From: JAFGPF01 sp964409485
Lineage (GTDB): Bacteria > Chloroflexota > Dehalococcoidia > Dehalococcoidales > RBG-16-60-22
DNA: 7,861 bases
Direction: 5' to 3'
NCBI GenBank assembly: GCA_964409485.1
Contig: CAYPDM010000066.1
Location: 1-7,861, forward strand
A model generated the notes under the pieces. That model ran no database searches and was not told the origin of the DNA. It saw only the letters and a list, made by a program, of their open reading frames with translations. The translations under genes were made by a program, and so were the position numbers. How positions within the stretch are numbered: the stretch's first letter is position 1; each line of letters opens with the position of its first letter. Of this stretch, positions 6,812-7,861 are shown piece after piece.

Positions 6812-6837
6812 TTAATCAGGGGTACAGTTAAATTCTA
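6806..6837. promoter_or_regulatory. 10-bp inverted repeat across the nfu -10 box, candidate operator
   Basis: TAGAATTTAA (6806-6815) and TTAAATTCTA (6828-6837) are perfect reverse complements separated by 12 bases. The left arm contains the whole -10 box, and the predicted transcription start falls in the spacer. A dimeric repressor bound here would block the promoter. Alternatively, the right arm and part of the left could fold in RNA just before the ribosome-binding site. The motif does not match the IscR sites I know, so the regulator is unidentified. Confidence 0.5.
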
Positions 6838-6854
6838 AAGGAGACAGGTCTAAA

Positions 6855-7073
6855 ATGCAAGATAAGGTGGAAGAAGTACTCGATAAAGTACGCCCGGTTC
6901 TGGAGAGGGATGGCGGCAACGTAGAGCTTATCGGAGTCGAGAACGGCACCGTAAAAGTAAAATTGGTCGGCGCCTGCGCCGGTTGCCCGTTATCACAGCT
7001 AACCCTGAAGAACGGGATTGAACGGATACTCAAACAGGAAATTCCGGAAGTCAAAGAGGTGGTGTCGGTCTAG
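6855..7073 (+). CDS. NifU-like C-terminal domain protein (Nfu), Fe-S cluster scaffold or carrier
   Basis: The protein is 72 residues and consists of a single Nfu domain (PF01106 type) with nothing else attached. It starts with VEEVLDKVRPVLERDGGNVEL (landmark, residues 5-25), continues through a beta hairpin, and presents GACAGCPLSQLTLKNGIE, where C41 and C44 form the CxxC motif. Two such domains join through these cysteines to hold a 4Fe-4S cluster, which is then passed to target proteins. Length is typical of stand-alone bacterial Nfu proteins. It has its own strong promoter and a possible operator, and faces the aspartokinase gene tail to tail across only 20 bases. A likely job is late-stage Fe-S delivery, for example to radical SAM or other Fe-S enzymes; no client is shown by the sequence. 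Confidence 0.92.
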   Translation: MQDKVEEVLDKVRPVLERDGGNVELIGVENGTVKVKLVGACAGCPLSQLTLKNGIERILKQEIPEVKEVVSV

Positions 7074-7093
7074 AGACCTCCCCGCGGCTTTTC

Positions 7094-7861
7094 TTAGTCC
7101 TCTGTTTCCAGTTCGAAGGCGCGGTGCAAAGCTCGTACCGCGTCTTTAACTCTTGTCTCCTCGATGATACAGGTTATCCTTATTTCCGACGTAGCGATTA
7201 GCTGTATATTGATATTTTCCTTTTTAAGCGTATCGAACATGCGCGCGGCGTAACCGGGGGCGTACTGCATGCCGGTCCCGATGATGCTGACTTTTCCCAG
7301 TTTGGAATCGCTGACGCACTCCCTGGCGCCGATAGTCCCGGCTGCCGATTCGACCACCGCCATCGCCCCTTTCAACTGGCTCTTCGCCACGGTGAAGGTA
7401 AGATCGGTAATATTCTCAATGCTGGCGTTCTGAACGATGGTATCGATGCTGATACCGGCCTCCGCCAGGGGAACGAAGATTGCCGCGGCGATGCCCGGCC
7501 GGTCGGGTACGCCGACTACGGTTATTTTGGCCACATCAAGGTCATGGGCTATACCTCTTACTTTGTTTCGTATTTCCATAGACACCTCTTTGTGAATTAA
7601 CGTACCGGGGTTATCATTATAGCTGGATGCCACCAGGATAGGGACGCTGAACAGTTCGCCCAGCTCAACCGCGCGGGGGTGTATCGCCTTGAACCCGTAG
7701 GTTACCATCTCCAGCATTTCCTCATAGCTTATCTCCGTCAGTTTCCGCGCCTCCGGGAAAAGATGCGGGTCGGTGGTATAAATCCCGTCAACATCGGTGT
7801 ACCTTTCACATCTTTCCGCCTTAAGGCCGGCCGCCAGCGCTACCGCCGTGGTATCCGAGCC
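7094..7861 (-). CDS. lysC: Aspartate kinase, C-terminal 255 residues (5' end beyond window edge)
   Basis: The coding frame stays open to the right edge, so the N-terminal kinase part is missing. The visible protein begins with the GSDTTAVALAA motif of the amino-acid kinase active site, then YTDVDGIYTTDP, YEEMLEM and HPRAVEL, all typical of aspartokinases. Two ACT regulatory domains follow, roughly visible residues 111-175 (ITVVGVPDRPGIAAAIF, then IDTIVQNAS) and 190-250 (VSIIGTGMQYAPGYAA, then IATSEIRITCIIEE). The protein ends right after the second ACT, with no homoserine dehydrogenase domain, so it is monofunctional. It phosphorylates aspartate as the first step toward lysine, threonine and methionine, and the ACT domains bind end-product amino acids for feedback control. 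The common GAKVLHPRA reads GFKAIHPRA here, a mild deviation. An internal start likely gives a separate regulatory subunit (listed separately). Confidence 0.94.
   Translation of the reverse strand, partial: GSDTTAVALAAGLKAERCERYTDVDGIYTTDPHLFPEARKLTEISYEEMLEMVTYGFKAIHPRAVELGELFSVPILVASSYNDNPGTLIHKEVSMEIRNKVRGIAHDLDVAKITVVGVPDRPGIAAAIFVPLAEAGISIDTIVQNASIENITDLTFTVAKSQLKGAMAVVESAAGTIGARECVSDSKLGKVSIIGTGMQYAPGYAARMFDTLKKENINIQLIATSEIRITCIIEETRVKDAVRALHRAFELETED
7577..7589 (-). promoter_or_regulatory. Internal ribosome-binding site and ATG inside the aspartate kinase gene, possible beta-subunit start
   Basis: On the minus strand AGAGGTG (7589-7583) is followed after three bases by the in-frame ATG at 7579-7577. 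Starting there gives a 161-residue protein made only of the two ACT domains (7579 down to 7094). Aspartokinases of Bacillus subtilis and Corynebacterium glutamicum are known to make such a beta subunit from an internal start. The start here (MEIRNKVRGIAHD, just before ACT1) falls at the equivalent place. Confidence 0.5.

Noticed and set aside
7056..7090. Possible terminator hairpin at the nfu-lysC convergent junction (GAGGT/ACCTC and GGTC/GACC pairings)
   Set aside because: The stems are only four or five base pairs, compete with one another, and the following CTTTTCTT is separated from the stem; not strong enough to call.
1..7861. Search for CRISPR arrays, tRNAs, transposases, phage genes or defence and toxin-antitoxin genes
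   Set aside because: No regular spaced repeats, tRNA-like cloverleaf, transposase motifs or recognisable defence proteins were seen; the genes are of housekeeping or general metabolic type.

Overview
The window looks like a piece of a Chloroflexota genome of the Dehalococcoidia type, probably from a moderately GC-rich anaerobe. This placement is inference. It rests on the character of the GyrA and aspartokinase proteins, a TPR protein coupled to gyrA, and a stand-alone B12-type radical SAM protein. No rRNA or other phylogenetic marker is present. There are no tRNA genes, CRISPR arrays, transposases or phage genes.

Layout from left to right: (1) the 5' part of a sulfatase-like alkaline phosphatase superfamily gene on the minus strand, running off the left edge; (2) a divergent, AT-rich intergenic region of about 250 bp holding a nested inverted repeat and a likely promoter; (3) a complete plus-strand radical SAM gene of the TIGR03960 type; (4) a short convergent junction with a perfect hairpin that repeats the motif seen upstream of the radical SAM gene; (5) a minus-strand pair, a TPR protein followed by gyrA, with the gyrA ribosome-binding site overlapping the upstream stop codon; (6) a divergent promoter region; (7) a small plus-strand NifU-like iron-sulfur scaffold gene with a textbook sigma-70 promoter and a 10-bp inverted repeat across its -10 box; (8) the 3' two-thirds of an aspartate kinase gene on the minus strand, running off the right edge.

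Most of the content is housekeeping: DNA supercoiling (GyrA), Fe-S cluster delivery (Nfu) and the first step of the aspartate amino-acid pathway (aspartokinase). The Fe-S scaffold could in principle serve enzymes such as the neighbouring radical SAM protein, but nothing in the sequence links them directly. I did not find a clear new multi-gene system. The best leads are local: a sulfatase-family enzyme with Thr in place of the formylglycine Cys/Ser, a well-placed candidate operator at nfu, an internal start in the aspartokinase gene matching the known beta-subunit arrangement, a GyrA-coupled TPR protein with an unassigned domain, and a hairpin motif in inverted copies on both sides of the radical SAM gene.
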